NCBI GenBank assembly: GCA_021204175.1
Contig: JAJPZT010000092.1
Span: 1-45,080, forward strand
DNA: 45,080 bases
Source: Clostridiales bacterium
Lineage (GTDB): Bacteria > Bacillota > Clostridia > Lachnospirales > CAG-274
Direction of reading: 5' to 3'
A program made the translations under genes and the position numbers. The notes under the pieces are model-generated. The model did not search any database, was not told where the DNA came from, and saw only the letters and a list, made by a program, of their open reading frames with translations. Positions 32,864-42,587 of this stretch are shown piece after piece (positions within the stretch are counted from its first letter, which is position 1; each line of letters starts with the position of its first letter).

Positions 32864-34156
32864 ATGAGTATACTTATAAAAGGCGGCAGAGTTATCGACC
32901 CGGCTAACGGTATCGATAAGGTCTGCGACATATATGTTAAAGACGGACAGATTAAAAAGGTTTCGGAAAATATAGGGGCTCAGGCTGACAGAGTTATTGA
33001 CGCAGAGGGAAAATGGGTTATGCCCGGGCTTATAGACCTTCACGTTCACTTCAGAGAGCCGGGCTTTGAAAGAAAGGAAACTATCAGAACAGGCTCAAGG
33101 GCTGCGGCAATGGGCGGCTTCACAACGGTCTGCTGTATGCCCAACACAAACCCTGTCACCGACAACGACATAATCGTTGAATTTATAAAGCTTAAAGCCC
33201 AAAGAGCAGGCATAGTTCACGTTCTTCCCATAGGCTCAATTTCAAAGGGTATGCAGGGAGAAGAGCTTTCCGACATAGGCAAAATGGCTTCAGCCGGTAT
33301 CTGTGCCCTTTCAGAGGACGGAAAAAGCGTTCTCAATGCGGCTCTTATGAAAAATGCAATGAGATACGCCTCTATGTTTAAGCTGCCTATTTTCGACCAC
33401 TGTGAAGACCCTTCGCTTACAGGCAAGGGTCAGATGAACGCCGGAGAACAGGCTGCCTTTATGGGACTTGGCGGAATTTCAAACGACAGCGAAGAGGTTA
33501 TTGTAGCCCGTGATATGATTTTGGCAGAAAGCACTCATACCCCTCTTCACCTTTGCCACATAAGCACAAAGGGTTCTGTCACTCTTATTAAACAGGCTAA
33601 GGAAAGAGGAGTTAAGGTGACCTCCGAGGCTACTCCCCACCACTTCACACTTTGCGACGAGGATATAACGGATTATGACGCAAACTACAAAATGGCGCCT
33701 CCCCTTCGTTCAAAAGCCGACAGACAGGCTATAAAAGAAGCCCTGAGAGACGGCATAATAGAGGTTATTTCAACAGACCATGCTCCTCACCACATTGACG
33801 AGAAAAACTGCGAATTTCAGCAGGCTTTAAACGGAATTATAGGGCTTGAAACCTCTTTCCCCCTGGCTAAAACGGAGCTTGTAGACGGCGGATATTTAAC
33901 CCCCACCGGGCTTGTTGAAAAAATGAGCTATAACCCGGCTAAAATACTGGGAGACGGCAGAGGCACTTTAAGCGTTGGGGCTGCGGCAGATATTACCATT
34001 GCAGACCCTGACTGTGAGTATATAATAGATGTAGAAGATATGGTTTCGAAAGCCAAAAACACGCCTTTCGGCGGCAGAACCGTTAAGGGAAAAATTCTCT
34101 ACACAATTGTTGACGGATATATTATGGTTGACAACGGTGTATTAATGAAAAAATAA
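32864..34156 (+). CDS. pyrC: Dihydroorotase
   Basis: The start was set at ATG 32864 (MSILIKGGRVIDP) behind AAAGGAG, 16 bases after pyrB, in place of an upstream start lying inside pyrB. The 430-residue protein is a class I amidohydrolase: metal-binding IDLHVHFREPG (about 57-67) with the HxH pair, VCCMPNTNP, the HCEDP and HLCHIST histidines, and STDHAPHHIDEK with the catalytic Asp. It cyclises carbamoyl-aspartate to dihydroorotate. Confidence 0.97.
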   Translation: MSILIKGGRVIDPANGIDKVCDIYVKDGQIKKVSENIGAQADRVIDAEGKWVMPGLIDLHVHFREPGFERKETIRTGSRAAAMGGFTTVCCMPNTNPVTDNDIIVEFIKLKAQRAGIVHVLPIGSISKGMQGEELSDIGKMASAGICALSEDGKSVLNAALMKNAMRYASMFKLPIFDHCEDPSLTGKGQMNAGEQAAFMGLGGISNDSEEVIVARDMILAESTHTPLHLCHISTKGSVTLIKQAKERGVKVTSEATPHHFTLCDEDITDYDANYKMAPPLRSKADRQAIKEALRDGIIEVISTDHAPHHIDEKNCEFQQALNGIIGLETSFPLAKTELVDGGYLTPTGLVEKMSYNPAKILGDGRGTLSVGAAADITIADPDCEYIIDVEDMVSKAKNTPFGGRTVKGKILYTIVDGYIMVDNGVLMKK

Positions 34157-34183
34157 TTAATTTCACGAAGGAGGGTAAATTAT

Positions 34184-35110
34184 ATGATTATCGACAGACT
34201 TATAGACAGAATTAAAGAAACAGGCAACCCTACTGTTGTGGGGCTTGACCCGAGGCTTTCCTACATTCCTACCTATATTACGGAAAAGTATTATACAAAA
34301 TACGGAAAGACCCCAAAAGCAGCAGCAAAGTCTATGCTTAAATTCAACAAGAAGATTATAGACGCTGTTTTCGACATTGTTCCCGCTGTTAAGCCTCAGA
34401 TAGCTATGTATGAAAGATACGGAATTGAGGGGCTTAAGGCATATGAAAAGACAGTTGAATATGCAAAGCTTAAAGGGCTTATTGTTATAGGCGACGTTAA
34501 GAGAAACGATATTGCTTCCACTGCGGAAGCCTATGCAGAGGGTCTTTTGGGTGCAGCGGATATTGACGGCGTTCCCTGCGGAAGCCTTCCCCATGACTTC
34601 ATTACAGTAAACCCCTATTTGGGCTCAGACGGCATAACACCCTTTACCGACAGCTGTAAAAAATATGACAAAGGCATTTTTGTTCTTGCCAAAACCTCAA
34701 ACCCCCACAGCGGTGAGCTTCAGGATCTTATGTGTGACGGAAAGCCCGTTTATGAACACGTGGGAGCTTTAATCGAAAAATGGGGCGAAGACCTTATAGG
34801 CGAAAACGGCTATTCCTCGGTGGGCGCAGTTGTCGGGGCTACCCACAGAGAACAGGCTGCACGCTTAAGAGAGGTTATGCCTCACACATTCTTCTTAGTT
34901 CCCGGCTACGGCGCTCAGGGAGGCAAAGCCGAGGATTTGGCTGTTTGCTTCAAAGACGGAATAGGCGCTATCGTAAACAGTTCAAGAGGAATTATCGCAG
35001 CCCACTTGAAAGATGAGTACAAGCTGTGCTATAATGACGAGAGACTTTTTGCGCTTGCTGCAAGACAGGCGTGTATAGATATGAAAAATGACTTAAGGAG
35101 ATGTATCTGA
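34184..35110 (+). CDS. pyrF: Orotidine-5'-phosphate decarboxylase (long, type 2)
   Basis: The 308-residue protein is of the longer PyrF subtype. It has VVGLDPRLSYIP at the start, VKPQIAMYERYG, and the catalytic IGDVKRNDIASTAEAYAEG with its Asp-Lys-Asp set, followed by VNPYLGSDGITPF. It converts OMP to UMP, the last step of the pathway. Its TGA overlaps the ATG of carA (TGATG), indicating translational coupling. pyrE, which makes its substrate, is not in the window. Confidence 0.95.
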   Translation: MIIDRLIDRIKETGNPTVVGLDPRLSYIPTYITEKYYTKYGKTPKAAAKSMLKFNKKIIDAVFDIVPAVKPQIAMYERYGIEGLKAYEKTVEYAKLKGLIVIGDVKRNDIASTAEAYAEGLLGAADIDGVPCGSLPHDFITVNPYLGSDGITPFTDSCKKYDKGIFVLAKTSNPHSGELQDLMCDGKPVYEHVGALIEKWGEDLIGENGYSSVGAVVGATHREQAARLREVMPHTFFLVPGYGAQGGKAEDLAVCFKDGIGAIVNSSRGIIAAHLKDEYKLCYNDERLFALAARQACIDMKNDLRRCI

Positions 35111-36207
35111 TGCTAAAAAGAACAATAAAAGCCGCTCTTATTTTAGAGAACGGCAAAACATTTTTCGGCAAAGCCTTCGGCTACATTAAAGAAACTGTGG
35201 GAGAGGTTGTTTTCACCACAAATATGACAGGCTATCAGGAGACTTTAACCGACCCCTCTTATGCCGGACAGATAGTTGTTATGACCTTTCCCTTAATAGG
35301 CAACTACGGCGTAAACCTTGAAGATATGGAAAGCAGAAAGCCCTTTCTGAAAGGCTTTATTGTCAGAGAAAAATGCGAAGTTCCCAACAACTGGCGTTGT
35401 GAAATGGATATTGACGGCTTCTTAAAGCAAAATAAGATTATGGGTCTTGAAGGAATTGACACAAGAGCCTTAACAAGAGTTTTAAGAGACAACGGCACAA
35501 TGAGAGGAATTATTACCACCCGTGCCAATGACTTAACCGCAAGCCAAATCAAACAGAAATTTGACACATATACAAACAAGCACGCAGTTGAAGAGGTAAC
35601 AATTAAAGAAAAATATGTTATAAACGGCATAGGCACTCACTTCGCTGTTTTAGACTGCGGAATTAAACAGGGCATTTTAAGAGAGCTGAGCAAAAGAGGC
35701 TGTAAGCTGACGGTTTTCCCGGCATTTACATCCGCTGAGGAAATATTGGCTTGCAAGCCCGATGCACTGTTTTTGGCTAACGGCCCGGGAAACCCTGAGG
35801 ACATCCCCACTGTAGTTGAAAACGTAAAGAAAATAATCGAAACAGGTCTGCCCATTTTGGGAATTTGCTTAGGAAACCAGGTTGTTTCCCTTGCTTTGGG
35901 CTGTAAGACAAAAAGGTTTAAATTCGGTCACCACGGCGGAAACCACCCTGTTAAAGACACTCAGACAGGCAGAGTTTATATTACGAGCCAAAACCACGAG
36001 TTTGTTGTGTGCGACCTGCCCGACGATGTTGAAGCCTCTTTCATTAACATTAATGACGGCTCAATCGAAGGAATAAGACACAAAACAAAGCCTATTTATA
36101 CAGTACAGTTCCACCCCGAGGCTTCTCCCGGGCCCCTTGATGTAGGTTTTCTGTTTGACAGATTTATCAAAATAACGGAAGGAGTGGGTAAAAATGCCAA
36201 AGGTTAA
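35110..36207 (+). CDS. carA: Carbamoyl-phosphate synthase small (glutaminase) subunit
   Basis: The start was placed at ATG 35110 ([20 protein letters not shown]), 9 bases behind AAGGAG and overlapping the pyrF stop; an ATG 9 bases earlier overlaps the spacer. The 365-residue protein has the CarA N-terminal domain ([19 protein letters not shown]) and a class I glutamine amidotransferase domain with the nucleophile in GICLGNQVV and the [10 protein letters not shown] histidine-glutamate pair. It supplies ammonia to CarB. The second residue of the usual GICLGHQ motif block is Asn in place of His (GNQ), outside the catalytic triad. Overlaps carB by 14 bases. Confidence 0.96.
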   Translation: MLKRTIKAALILENGKTFFGKAFGYIKETVGEVVFTTNMTGYQETLTDPSYAGQIVVMTFPLIGNYGVNLEDMESRKPFLKGFIVREKCEVPNNWRCEMDIDGFLKQNKIMGLEGIDTRALTRVLRDNGTMRGIITTRANDLTASQIKQKFDTYTNKHAVEEVTIKEKYVINGIGTHFAVLDCGIKQGILRELSKRGCKLTVFPAFTSAEEILACKPDALFLANGPGNPEDIPTVVENVKKIIETGLPILGICLGNQVVSLALGCKTKRFKFGHHGGNHPVKDTQTGRVYITSQNHEFVVCDLPDDVEASFININDGSIEGIRHKTKPIYTVQFHPEASPGPLDVGFLFDRFIKITEGVGKNAKG

Positions 36208-39200
36208 TTCCATTAAAAAGGTTCTTGTAATAGGCAGCGGCCCAATCGTTATAGGCCAGGCTGCGGAGTTTGACTATTCGGGAACTCAGGCTTGTGAATC
36301 CATTAAAGAAGAGGGCATAGAGGTTGTTTTGGTAAACTCCAACCCCGCCACAATTATGACAGATATAGGTATGGCGCACTACACCTATATCGAGCCCTTA
36401 ACCATAGATTTTGTAGAAAAGGTTATAGCAAAGGAACGTCCCGACTCGATTATTGCCGGAATGGGCGGTCAGACAGGTCTAAACTTAAGCTGTGAGCTTT
36501 ATGACAGCGGAATTTTAGATAAATATCACGTAAATGTTATAGGTACTTCCATTGCGTCCATAAAAGAAGGCGAGGACAGAGACAAGTTTAAGAGCCTTAT
36601 GGAGAGAACCAATCAGCCCATTGTTGAGTCGGACATCGTCACCGGGGTTGAAGAAGGCGTTGAATATGCCTATTCTATCGGTTTTCCCGTTATTGTCCGC
36701 CCTGCCTATACATTAGGCGGAACAGGCGGCGGTATCTGTAAGGACGAGGGTGAGCTGAGACAGGTTTTGACCCAGGGGCTTCACTTAAGCCGTGTCGGTC
36801 AGTGTCTCATCGAAAAGAGTATTGCCGGCTGGAAGGAAATAGAGTTTGAAGTAATGCGTGACGGCGCAGGCAACTGTATAACCGTTTGTTCAATGGAAAA
36901 TGTTGACCCCGTCGGTGTACATACCGGCGACTCAATCGTTGTTGCTCCGGCTTTGACCCTTTCAGACAGAGAATATCAAATGCTCAGAAGCGCAGCTATA
37001 AACATTATTAACTCAATCGAGATTAAGGGCGGCTGCAATGTTCAGTTTGCTCTCGACCCCAACAGCTATAACTACGCCGTAATTGAGATTAACCCCAGAG
37101 TTAGCCGTTCATCCGCTCTTGCTTCAAAGGCTACAGGCTACCCTATCGCTAAGGTAGCGGCAAAAATAGCTTTGGGCTATAACCTTGACGAAATCCCCAA
37201 TGCCGTAACAGGCAAAACAACAGCCTGCTTCGAGCCTACAATCGACTACTGCGTTCTTAAGTTCCCCAGATGGCCCTTTGACAAGTTCTTCGGCGCTAAG
37301 AGACAGCTGGGCACAAAGATGATGGCTACAGGCGAAATTATGTCAATCGGCTCATCATTTGAGTCAGCACTTCTTAAGGGCATTCGTTCCCTTGAAATAG
37401 GTCAGTACGGCTTGGAAAGAGAAAGCTCTAAGAAAAAGACACTTGAAGAGCTTAAAAAGAGTGTTGTTTCGCCTGACGATGAAAGAATTTTCGACCTTGC
37501 GGAAATGCTCCGCAGAGACTATAAGGTAGAAAAGCTTTGTCAGATTACGGGTATGGACTTATTCTTTATTGAAAAGATTAAAAACCTTGTTGAAATGGAA
37601 GAGGATTTTAAAACCCTCACCCTTGAAGAGCTTGACAAGAGAACCCTTATGCACTATAAGAAGCTTGGCTTCTCAGATAAGGCTTTGGCTAAAATGATTA
37701 AGTGCGAGCCGCCCGAAATTTATGCTTTGCGTAAAAAGTGGGATATTATGCCTGTCTTCAAAATGGTTGATACCTGTGCCGGTGAGTTTGAAGCGGTTAC
37801 GCCTTATTATTACTCCTGTTATGAAGAGGAGGACGAGGTTGTTGTTTCAGACAGACACAAGGTTATGGTTATAGGCAGCGGTCCAATCAGAATAGGTCAG
37901 GGCATTGAGTTCGACTACTGTTCCGTTCACTGTGTAAAGGCTCTTAAGAAAGCCGGAATTGAGACAATTATTGTAAACAATAACCCCGAAACAGTCTCCA
38001 CCGACTTCGACACATCTGACAAGCTCTATTTCGAGCCTTTGACAGAAGAGGACGTTTTGAATATTGTTGAGCGTGAAAAGCCCGACGGAGTTATTCTTCA
38101 GTTCGGCGGTCAGACAGCCATTAAGCTTGCAAAATTCTTTGACGAAATGAATATTCCCATTTTCGGCACAAAGGCTAAGGATATTGACGCAGCCGAGGAC
38201 AGAGAAAAGTTTGACGCAATTTTGGAAAGCCTTAACATAAGACGTCCCAAGGGCAAAGGCGTTTGGAACGTAGACGAGGGCATAAACGTAGCCGAAAACT
38301 TAGGCTACCCTGTTTTGGTTCGTCCCTCATACGTTTTAGGCGGTCAGGGTATGGAAATCACCCACAACAAGGCAGAGCTTGTTCAGTATCTTGAAGAGGC
38401 ATTCTATAAAGACAGCAAGAACCCTGTTCTTATCGACCGCTATTTAGGCGGACGTGAAATAGAGGTTGACGCAATCTGCGACGGCGAGGACGTTTATATC
38501 CCCGGAATTATGGAGCATTTGGAAAGAGCCGGCGTTCACTCAGGCGACAGCATTTCAATCTATCCTCCTCAGCACATTTCGGACGAAATCAAACAGGCGA
38601 TTATGGACGAAACCCAGAGAATTTCCGTTGCTTTGGACGTTATAGGAATGATCAACATTCAGTTCATAGAATATAAGGGCGAGCTGAACATAATCGAGGT
38701 TAATCCCCGTTCTTCAAGAACAGTGCCTTATATTACTAAAGTAACAGGCGTTCCCGTAATCGATATTGCAACAAGGGTTATGCTTGGCGAAAAGCTTAAG
38801 TCAATGGGCTATGGAACGGCTATTGCTCCCGAAAGCAAGGTTGTTGCAGTTAAAGTACCTGTTTTTTCAACAGAGAAGCTGCTCAAGGTTGAGGTTTCAT
38901 TAGGCCCCGAAATGAGATCAACAGGCGAGGTTTTAGGCGTAGGCTATAACCTTCACAATGCACTTTACAAGGGCTTTATTGCCGCAGGAATGACCATTCC
39001 CGAGCCGGGCAGCACAATTCTTGCCACAATTACAAGTAAGGAGCAGAAAAACTTTGCACCTATCGCCAAGCGTTTTGCGGCTATGGGCTGTCGGTTTATT
39101 GCCACCTCCGGCACAGCCGAAAGCCTTAAGGCAAACGGAATTAAGGTTCAGTCCGTTAAGAAAATAAGCGAAGGCGTTCCCAATGTTTTGGACGTAATCA

Positions 39201-39412
39201 GAAGCGGCGTTATCGACCTTATTATCGACATTCCGAGAAAAGCCAACAATGCCAACTCCGACGGCTTCAAAATCAGAAGAACAGCCGTTGAAAGCTCTAT
39301 AACCATAATCACGGCTATGGACACAGTCAAGGCTATGTGTGAGGTTATGGAAAAGCAAATTGACAGAGACAAGCTTGATATTTTCGACATAAACAGAGAT
39401 ATGAAGAGATAA
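36194..39412 (+). CDS. carB: Carbamoyl-phosphate synthase large subunit
   Basis: At 1072 residues this is a full-length CarB with two homologous ATP-grasp halves: [20 protein letters not shown] near the start and [20 protein letters not shown] at about 556. Each half has its ATP-binding [12 protein letters not shown] or [12 protein letters not shown] loop, and a C-terminal MGS-like allosteric domain (about 935-1072) follows, with ATSGTAESL. It makes carbamoyl phosphate from bicarbonate, ammonia and two ATP for pyrimidines and arginine. The C-terminal domain normally binds UMP or IMP, adding feedback control to the transcriptional attenuator. Last gene of the operon. Confidence 0.97.
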   Translation: MPKVNSIKKVLVIGSGPIVIGQAAEFDYSGTQACESIKEEGIEVVLVNSNPATIMTDIGMAHYTYIEPLTIDFVEKVIAKERPDSIIAGMGGQTGLNLSCELYDSGILDKYHVNVIGTSIASIKEGEDRDKFKSLMERTNQPIVESDIVTGVEEGVEYAYSIGFPVIVRPAYTLGGTGGGICKDEGELRQVLTQGLHLSRVGQCLIEKSIAGWKEIEFEVMRDGAGNCITVCSMENVDPVGVHTGDSIVVAPALTLSDREYQMLRSAAINIINSIEIKGGCNVQFALDPNSYNYAVIEINPRVSRSSALASKATGYPIAKVAAKIALGYNLDEIPNAVTGKTTACFEPTIDYCVLKFPRWPFDKFFGAKRQLGTKMMATGEIMSIGSSFESALLKGIRSLEIGQYGLERESSKKKTLEELKKSVVSPDDERIFDLAEMLRRDYKVEKLCQITGMDLFFIEKIKNLVEMEEDFKTLTLEELDKRTLMHYKKLGFSDKALAKMIKCEPPEIYALRKKWDIMPVFKMVDTCAGEFEAVTPYYYSCYEEEDEVVVSDRHKVMVIGSGPIRIGQGIEFDYCSVHCVKALKKAGIETIIVNNNPETVSTDFDTSDKLYFEPLTEEDVLNIVEREKPDGVILQFGGQTAIKLAKFFDEMNIPIFGTKAKDIDAAEDREKFDAILESLNIRRPKGKGVWNVDEGINVAENLGYPVLVRPSYVLGGQGMEITHNKAELVQYLEEAFYKDSKNPVLIDRYLGGREIEVDAICDGEDVYIPGIMEHLERAGVHSGDSISIYPPQHISDEIKQAIMDETQRISVALDVIGMINIQFIEYKGELNIIEVNPRSSRTVPYITKVTGVPVIDIATRVMLGEKLKSMGYGTAIAPESKVVAVKVPVFSTEKLLKVEVSLGPEMRSTGEVLGVGYNLHNALYKGFIAAGMTIPEPGSTILATITSKEQKNFAPIAKRFAAMGCRFIATSGTAESLKANGIKVQSVKKISEGVPNVLDVIRSGVIDLIIDIPRKANNANSDGFKIRRTAVESSITIITAMDTVKAMCEVMEKQIDRDKLDIFDINRDMKR

Positions 39413-39420
39413 TTTAAAAA

Positions 39421-39460
39421 GCCCCCTGAACCGATTGTTTTCGGAACAGGGGGTGTTTTT
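39421..39460. terminator. Terminator at the end of the pyr operon
   Basis: CCCCCTG and CAGGGGG form the outer stem, CCGA and TCGG the inner stem, followed by GTTTTT on the plus strand. On the minus strand it lies just past the DivIVA-domain gene with an A/T-rich flank, so it probably serves both convergent genes. Confidence 0.85.
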
Positions 39461-39465
39461 ATACA

Positions 39466-39960
39466 TTATTGATTTTCTTCTGACTGATTGAAGCCGTCAA
39501 TAAGACCGATTACATTTTTCAAGCCCTCGACAATATTGTTATATTCATTATCCTGAGCATTTTTGAAATATTTTTCTCCCAAAGCTTCATAGTCAGCCTT
39601 GAATTTGGAAAGATATTCTATTTTGTCCTCCATATAAATTTTAAGATCCTCTAATTTAGCCGCTTCTCTTTGGTGAATAAGGGCAATTTGGTTGTGGGTT
39701 TTTGAAATAAGCCTTTCCCCTTCCGCCTTAGCTTTTTCAACTTCCTCTGCAGCATCAGCCTTAGCTTTTGAAATTATATCTTCCCTTTCCTTTTCCGTCC
39801 TTGCTTTAAGGTCTGAAGCGGCAATTTCTGCGCTTATCATTGCCTGATTTATGTAGTTTTCCTTTGTTTTATATTCATCTATTTGCTTCTGAAGCATTTC
39901 TATAAATCTGTTTACTTCAAATGTGTCATAGCCTTTTCTGACAATCTTAAAATCCGGCAT
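39466..39960 (-). CDS. DivIVA-domain coiled-coil protein
   Basis: I chose the ATG at 39960 (MPDFKIVRKGYDTFEVNRFI) behind GGGAGG; the longer frame adds 13 residues across the ribosome site. The 164-residue protein begins with a DivIVA-like membrane-curvature domain (residues 1-35, with GYDTFEVNRFIEMLQKQI) and then is almost all charged coiled coil (about 25-145, rich in Glu, Lys and Ala). Such proteins mark septa or poles and recruit cell-division or wall factors. It is shorter than DivIVA proper and is not in the usual sepF-ylmH cluster, so its exact partner is unknown. Confidence 0.8.
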   Translation of the reverse strand: MPDFKIVRKGYDTFEVNRFIEMLQKQIDEYKTKENYINQAMISAEIAASDLKARTEKEREDIISKAKADAAEEVEKAKAEGERLISKTHNQIALIHQREAAKLEDLKIYMEDKIEYLSKFKADYEALGEKYFKNAQDNEYNNIVEGLKNVIGLIDGFNQSEENQ

Positions 39961-39981
39961 AAATTTTCCTCCCTGAAACGG

Positions 39982-40010
39982 TTTACATCCAAACTGCAAA
40001 ATGTTATAAT
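39982..40010 (+). promoter_or_regulatory. Promoter of tadA-thiD
   Basis: TTTACA (39982-39987), a 17-base spacer and TATAAT (40005-40010) on the plus strand, initiating near 40017. Confidence 0.65.
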
Positions 40011-40011
40011 C

Positions 40012-40040
40012 ATTATAGCATTAATGTATATTTTTTGCAA
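40012..40040 (-). promoter_or_regulatory. Promoter of the DivIVA-domain gene
   Basis: TTGCAA (40040-40035), a 17-base spacer and TATAAT (40017-40012) on the minus strand. Its -10 box lies immediately beside the -10 box of the divergent tadA promoter, so polymerases on the two would collide. Confidence 0.7.
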
Positions 40041-40069
40041 GTAAAAAGGAAAATTTAAGGATGATTTTA

Positions 40070-40534
40070 ATGGATAATGAAAAATACGATTATTATATGG
40101 GCTTGGCTATAGAAGAAGCTAAAAAAGCCTATGAAATCAATGAAGTACCTATAGGCTGCGTTATAGTATACAACGGCGAGGTTATAGGCAAAGGCTATAA
40201 CAGCCGAATTTCAGGCAAAAACCCCCTTCTCCACGCCGAAATTAAGGCAATTAACGAAGCAAGCGCCGCCGTAGGCGACTGGCGCCTTGAGGGCTGTACC
40301 CTTTTCGTGACAATCGAGCCCTGCCCTATGTGCGCCGGAGCTATCTTACAGGGAAGAATGGAAAGAGTTGTTTTCGGGGCTGAAAACCCCAAAGCCGGCT
40401 GCTGCGGCTCTATTCTTAATTTAATGGACGACGACAGGTTTAACCATAAGGTTGATGTTGTAAAGGGCGTTCGAAAGGACGAATGTGCCGGACTTATGAA
40501 GGACTTTTTCAAACACAGGAGGGAAGCAAAATGA
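40070..40534 (+). CDS. tadA: tRNA-specific adenosine deaminase
   Basis: The ATG at 40070 (MDNEKYDYYMGLAIEEA) follows AAGGA by 8 bases; an in-frame ATG at 40061 is also possible. The 154-residue protein has the zinc deaminase motifs LLHAEIKAI and PCPMCAGAI, with the catalytic Glu and Zn ligands intact, and the family ending FFKHRR. It converts A34 to inosine in tRNA-Arg(ACG), an essential step for reading CGC and CGA codons. The stop overlaps the thiD start (ATGA), so the two are coupled. Confidence 0.93.
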   Translation: MDNEKYDYYMGLAIEEAKKAYEINEVPIGCVIVYNGEVIGKGYNSRISGKNPLLHAEIKAINEASAAVGDWRLEGCTLFVTIEPCPMCAGAILQGRMERVVFGAENPKAGCCGSILNLMDDDRFNHKVDVVKGVRKDECAGLMKDFFKHRREAK

Positions 40535-41316
40535 AAACGGCTTTGACTATTGCGGGGTCCGACTGCTCAGGCGGTTCTGGAATACAGGCTGACCTTAAGA
40601 CATTTGCCGCCCACAGGGTTTACGGAATGAGCATTATAACCTCCGTTGTGGCTGAAAACACCGTCGGGGTAATTTCTCTTGAAGATGTAAGCCCAAAGGG
40701 CATAAAAAACCAGTTTAAGGCTGTTTTTGAGGATATTTTCCCAAACAGCGTTAAAATAGGTATGCTTTCGGGAAGAGAAACAATCAAGGCTTGTGCAGAG
40801 GGTTTGGCTCTTTATAAGCCCCTCAATGTGGTTATTGACCCTGTTTTATACGCAAAGGACAAAACCCCTTTGACAGATGAGGGCTGTATGGAGCTTTTGA
40901 TTAAGGACGTATATTCAAAGGCTGATATTTTGGCGCCGAACATCCCCGAAGCGGAGCGAATTTCCGGGCTAAAAATAAATTCCCTTAAGGATATGGAAGC
41001 TGCCGCCGAGGTAATCTGCGGACTTGGGGTTAAAGCCGTTCTTTTAAAGGGCGGTCACTTTCAGGGCGAGCCTACGGACATTCTCTTTGACGGAAAAGCC
41101 TTTCACAGTTTTAAGGGCAAACGCATAAACACCAAAAACACCCACGGCACAGGCTGTACCCTTTCTTCCGCTATTGCGTCAAATTTGGCTTTGGGCTTCG
41201 ACATTTTAACCTCTGTTTCAAAAGCTAAGAAATATATAAACGGTTCAATCGCCAATGCCCTCAGCTTGGGGAACGGCTGCGGACCTCTTAACCATAACCC
41301 CGACACGTGGGGTTAA
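40531..41316 (+). CDS. thiD: Hydroxymethylpyrimidine/phosphomethylpyrimidine kinase
   Basis: Start at ATG 40531 (MKTALTIAGSDCSGGSGIQA) behind ACAGGAGGG, overlapping the tadA stop by 4 bases. The 261-residue ribokinase-fold protein has the GSDCSGGSGIQADLKTF substrate block, the KGGHFQGEPTD region and the catalytic anion hole NTHGTGCTLSSAIA. It phosphorylates HMP and HMP-P for thiamine synthesis. In Firmicutes some members (PdxK type) act on pyridoxal; the sequence does not separate the two with certainty, and no thi or pdx genes are adjacent. Confidence 0.88.
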   Translation: MKTALTIAGSDCSGGSGIQADLKTFAAHRVYGMSIITSVVAENTVGVISLEDVSPKGIKNQFKAVFEDIFPNSVKIGMLSGRETIKACAEGLALYKPLNVVIDPVLYAKDKTPLTDEGCMELLIKDVYSKADILAPNIPEAERISGLKINSLKDMEAAAEVICGLGVKAVLLKGGHFQGEPTDILFDGKAFHSFKGKRINTKNTHGTGCTLSSAIASNLALGFDILTSVSKAKKYINGSIANALSLGNGCGPLNHNPDTWG

Positions 41317-41352
41317 AATATAAACAAGATTAACCTAATGGGAGGAATTTTA

Positions 41353-41937
41353 ATGAAAAGAAGAGTAATAATTTGCATTGCAGTAATTGTTGTGCTGGTC
41401 ATATCAGGTTGTTATTTATATTGGCGATATGTATATGATAAACAAGGTCAGTATGTTTATCCGGAAGAAAACAACTCCATAACAAGCAGTGAAAATTCGA
41501 CGGAAAATAATACTGCTGCGGCTTCGGAAAGCTATTATGATAAATTCCAAACAATAACTTTAGAGCAGCTTAAGGAACATTACGGAACTTGGGAAATTAT
41601 AGACAGTGACGAAACAAATTTATATGCACCTGTAAGCAAAATCTATACTTATGATGACATACATCATAGTTTAACTATAAACGGAGACGGTATTTTAATT
41701 GACGGTCAGCCTGTAACAGTTACTTCAATTAAATCGTGCAGCATTGATGAGTCTCTTATGTATTTCGAAACACGTGCAGATATAGAAATGTTCGGTTTTA
41801 AAGATAATTTATGTGAAGAAATTTCGATAAACGCATATAGCGAATACGAAGATTTAATCTTTACTTTCTATACCGATGGTGAAAAAAATTATTACTATTA
41901 CAGCAATAATTTTTTAAAGATGACAAAAACAGAATGA
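41353..41937 (+). CDS. Small predicted lipoprotein of unknown function
   Basis: The start at ATG 41353 (MKRRVIICIAVIVVLVISGC) follows GGGAGGA. The 194-residue product has a hydrophobic signal with a lipobox (ISGC, Cys 20), a Ser/Asn/Glu-rich low-complexity stretch (about 36-60), then a predicted beta-rich domain (about 67-190, beginning FQTITLEQLKEHYGTWEIID). The LKEHYGTWEI segment with INGDGILIDG resembles small calycin or lipocalin-like extracytoplasmic domains, but I do not recognise a named family. The gene is 36 bases after thiD and may be read with it. More AT-rich than its neighbours. Confidence 0.7.
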   Translation: MKRRVIICIAVIVVLVISGCYLYWRYVYDKQGQYVYPEENNSITSSENSTENNTAAASESYYDKFQTITLEQLKEHYGTWEIIDSDETNLYAPVSKIYTYDDIHHSLTINGDGILIDGQPVTVTSIKSCSIDESLMYFETRADIEMFGFKDNLCEEISINAYSEYEDLIFTFYTDGEKNYYYYSNNFLKMTKTE

Positions 41938-42029
41938 TTTTAATAAGTCCTCTGAAACTATGCTGTCAGTACAAAAATTTTTGCAGTAGTAATCTTTCCT
42001 TGAATGACAATAACTGGACGTAACCAACA

Positions 42030-42173
42030 AGCCTCCCCTTGAGGGGAGGTGGCACACGCAGTGTGACGGAGAGGTGAAGTCTTTTGTAACATATGGAATG
42101 TATTAACATTATCTTTATAAAATACAACACCTCTCAGTCAGCTTCGCTGACAGCTCCCCTCAAGGGAAGCCTT
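42030..42173. repeat. MITE-like inverted-repeat element
   Basis: The two ends are imperfect inverted copies of about 50 bases. The left end is AGCCTCCCCTTGAGGGGAGG with ACGGAGAGGTG further in; the reverse complement of the right end is AGGCTTCCCTTGAGGGGAGC with CTGAGAGGTG further in. The short AT-rich centre encodes nothing. Similar non-autonomous palindromic elements are scattered through many Clostridia genomes. It lies in the gap between the lipoprotein gene and yhbY, where it disturbs no gene. The RNA would fold into a long hairpin. Confidence 0.75.
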
Positions 42174-42216
42174 AGTCAACCATTTTCCATAAGTTTTATA
42201 AAATAATCACACTGAA

Positions 42217-42253
42217 AAAGTCTCCGTTAAGAAATTAATCAAGCGGAGACTTT
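42217..42253. terminator. Bidirectional terminator before yhbY
   Basis: Arms AAAGTCTCCG (42217-42226) and CGGAGACTTT (42244-42253), with T tracts on both strands. It lies 20 bases past the yhbY stop on the minus strand. Confidence 0.8.
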
Positions 42254-42272
42254 CTTATATTCTCATTTATTT

Positions 42273-42563
42273 TTATTTCGGAAGAGTATATCTCTGTTTA
42301 TCGGAAGGCTTATAAAGCACAAACCGTCTGCCGATTGTCTGAACAACCTCGGCTCTTGCTCTGCCCGCAATAGTTTCGGCAATATTCCGCACATCGTCAA
42401 AGCAGTTATCCAAAACACAGCCCTTTATAAGCTCTCTTGCCGCCAAAGCCTCTGAAGCGGACTTAACCACCTCCGGGGTTACCCCTGCCTTGCCCACCTG
42501 CAGAATAGTATCTATCTTTGCGGCTTCCGATTTCAAATATGCTCTCTGTTTGCTGTTAAGCAT
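42273..42563 (-). CDS. yhbY: YhbY-type (CRM domain) RNA-binding protein
   Basis: The 96-residue protein is a single CRM domain, as in YhbY/YqeI. It shows LNSKQRAYLKSEAAK at the start, the ILQVGKAGVTPEVV loop (the GxxG-type RNA-binding loop), ARELIKGCVLDN, and the end block VQTIGRRFVLYK. It binds pre-50S ribosomal RNA. It follows obgE, another 50S assembly factor, by 24 bases, in keeping with a shared role in ribosome assembly. Confidence 0.9.
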   Translation of the reverse strand: MLNSKQRAYLKSEAAKIDTILQVGKAGVTPEVVKSASEALAARELIKGCVLDNCFDDVRNIAETIAGRARAEVVQTIGRRFVLYKPSDKQRYTLPK

Positions 42564-42587
42564 AAAATCTCACCTTTCTATTTAAAC

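Noticed and set aside
34163..34594. 143-residue minus-strand frame over pyrF
   Set aside because: Antisense shadow of pyrF, with no ribosome site or family motif.
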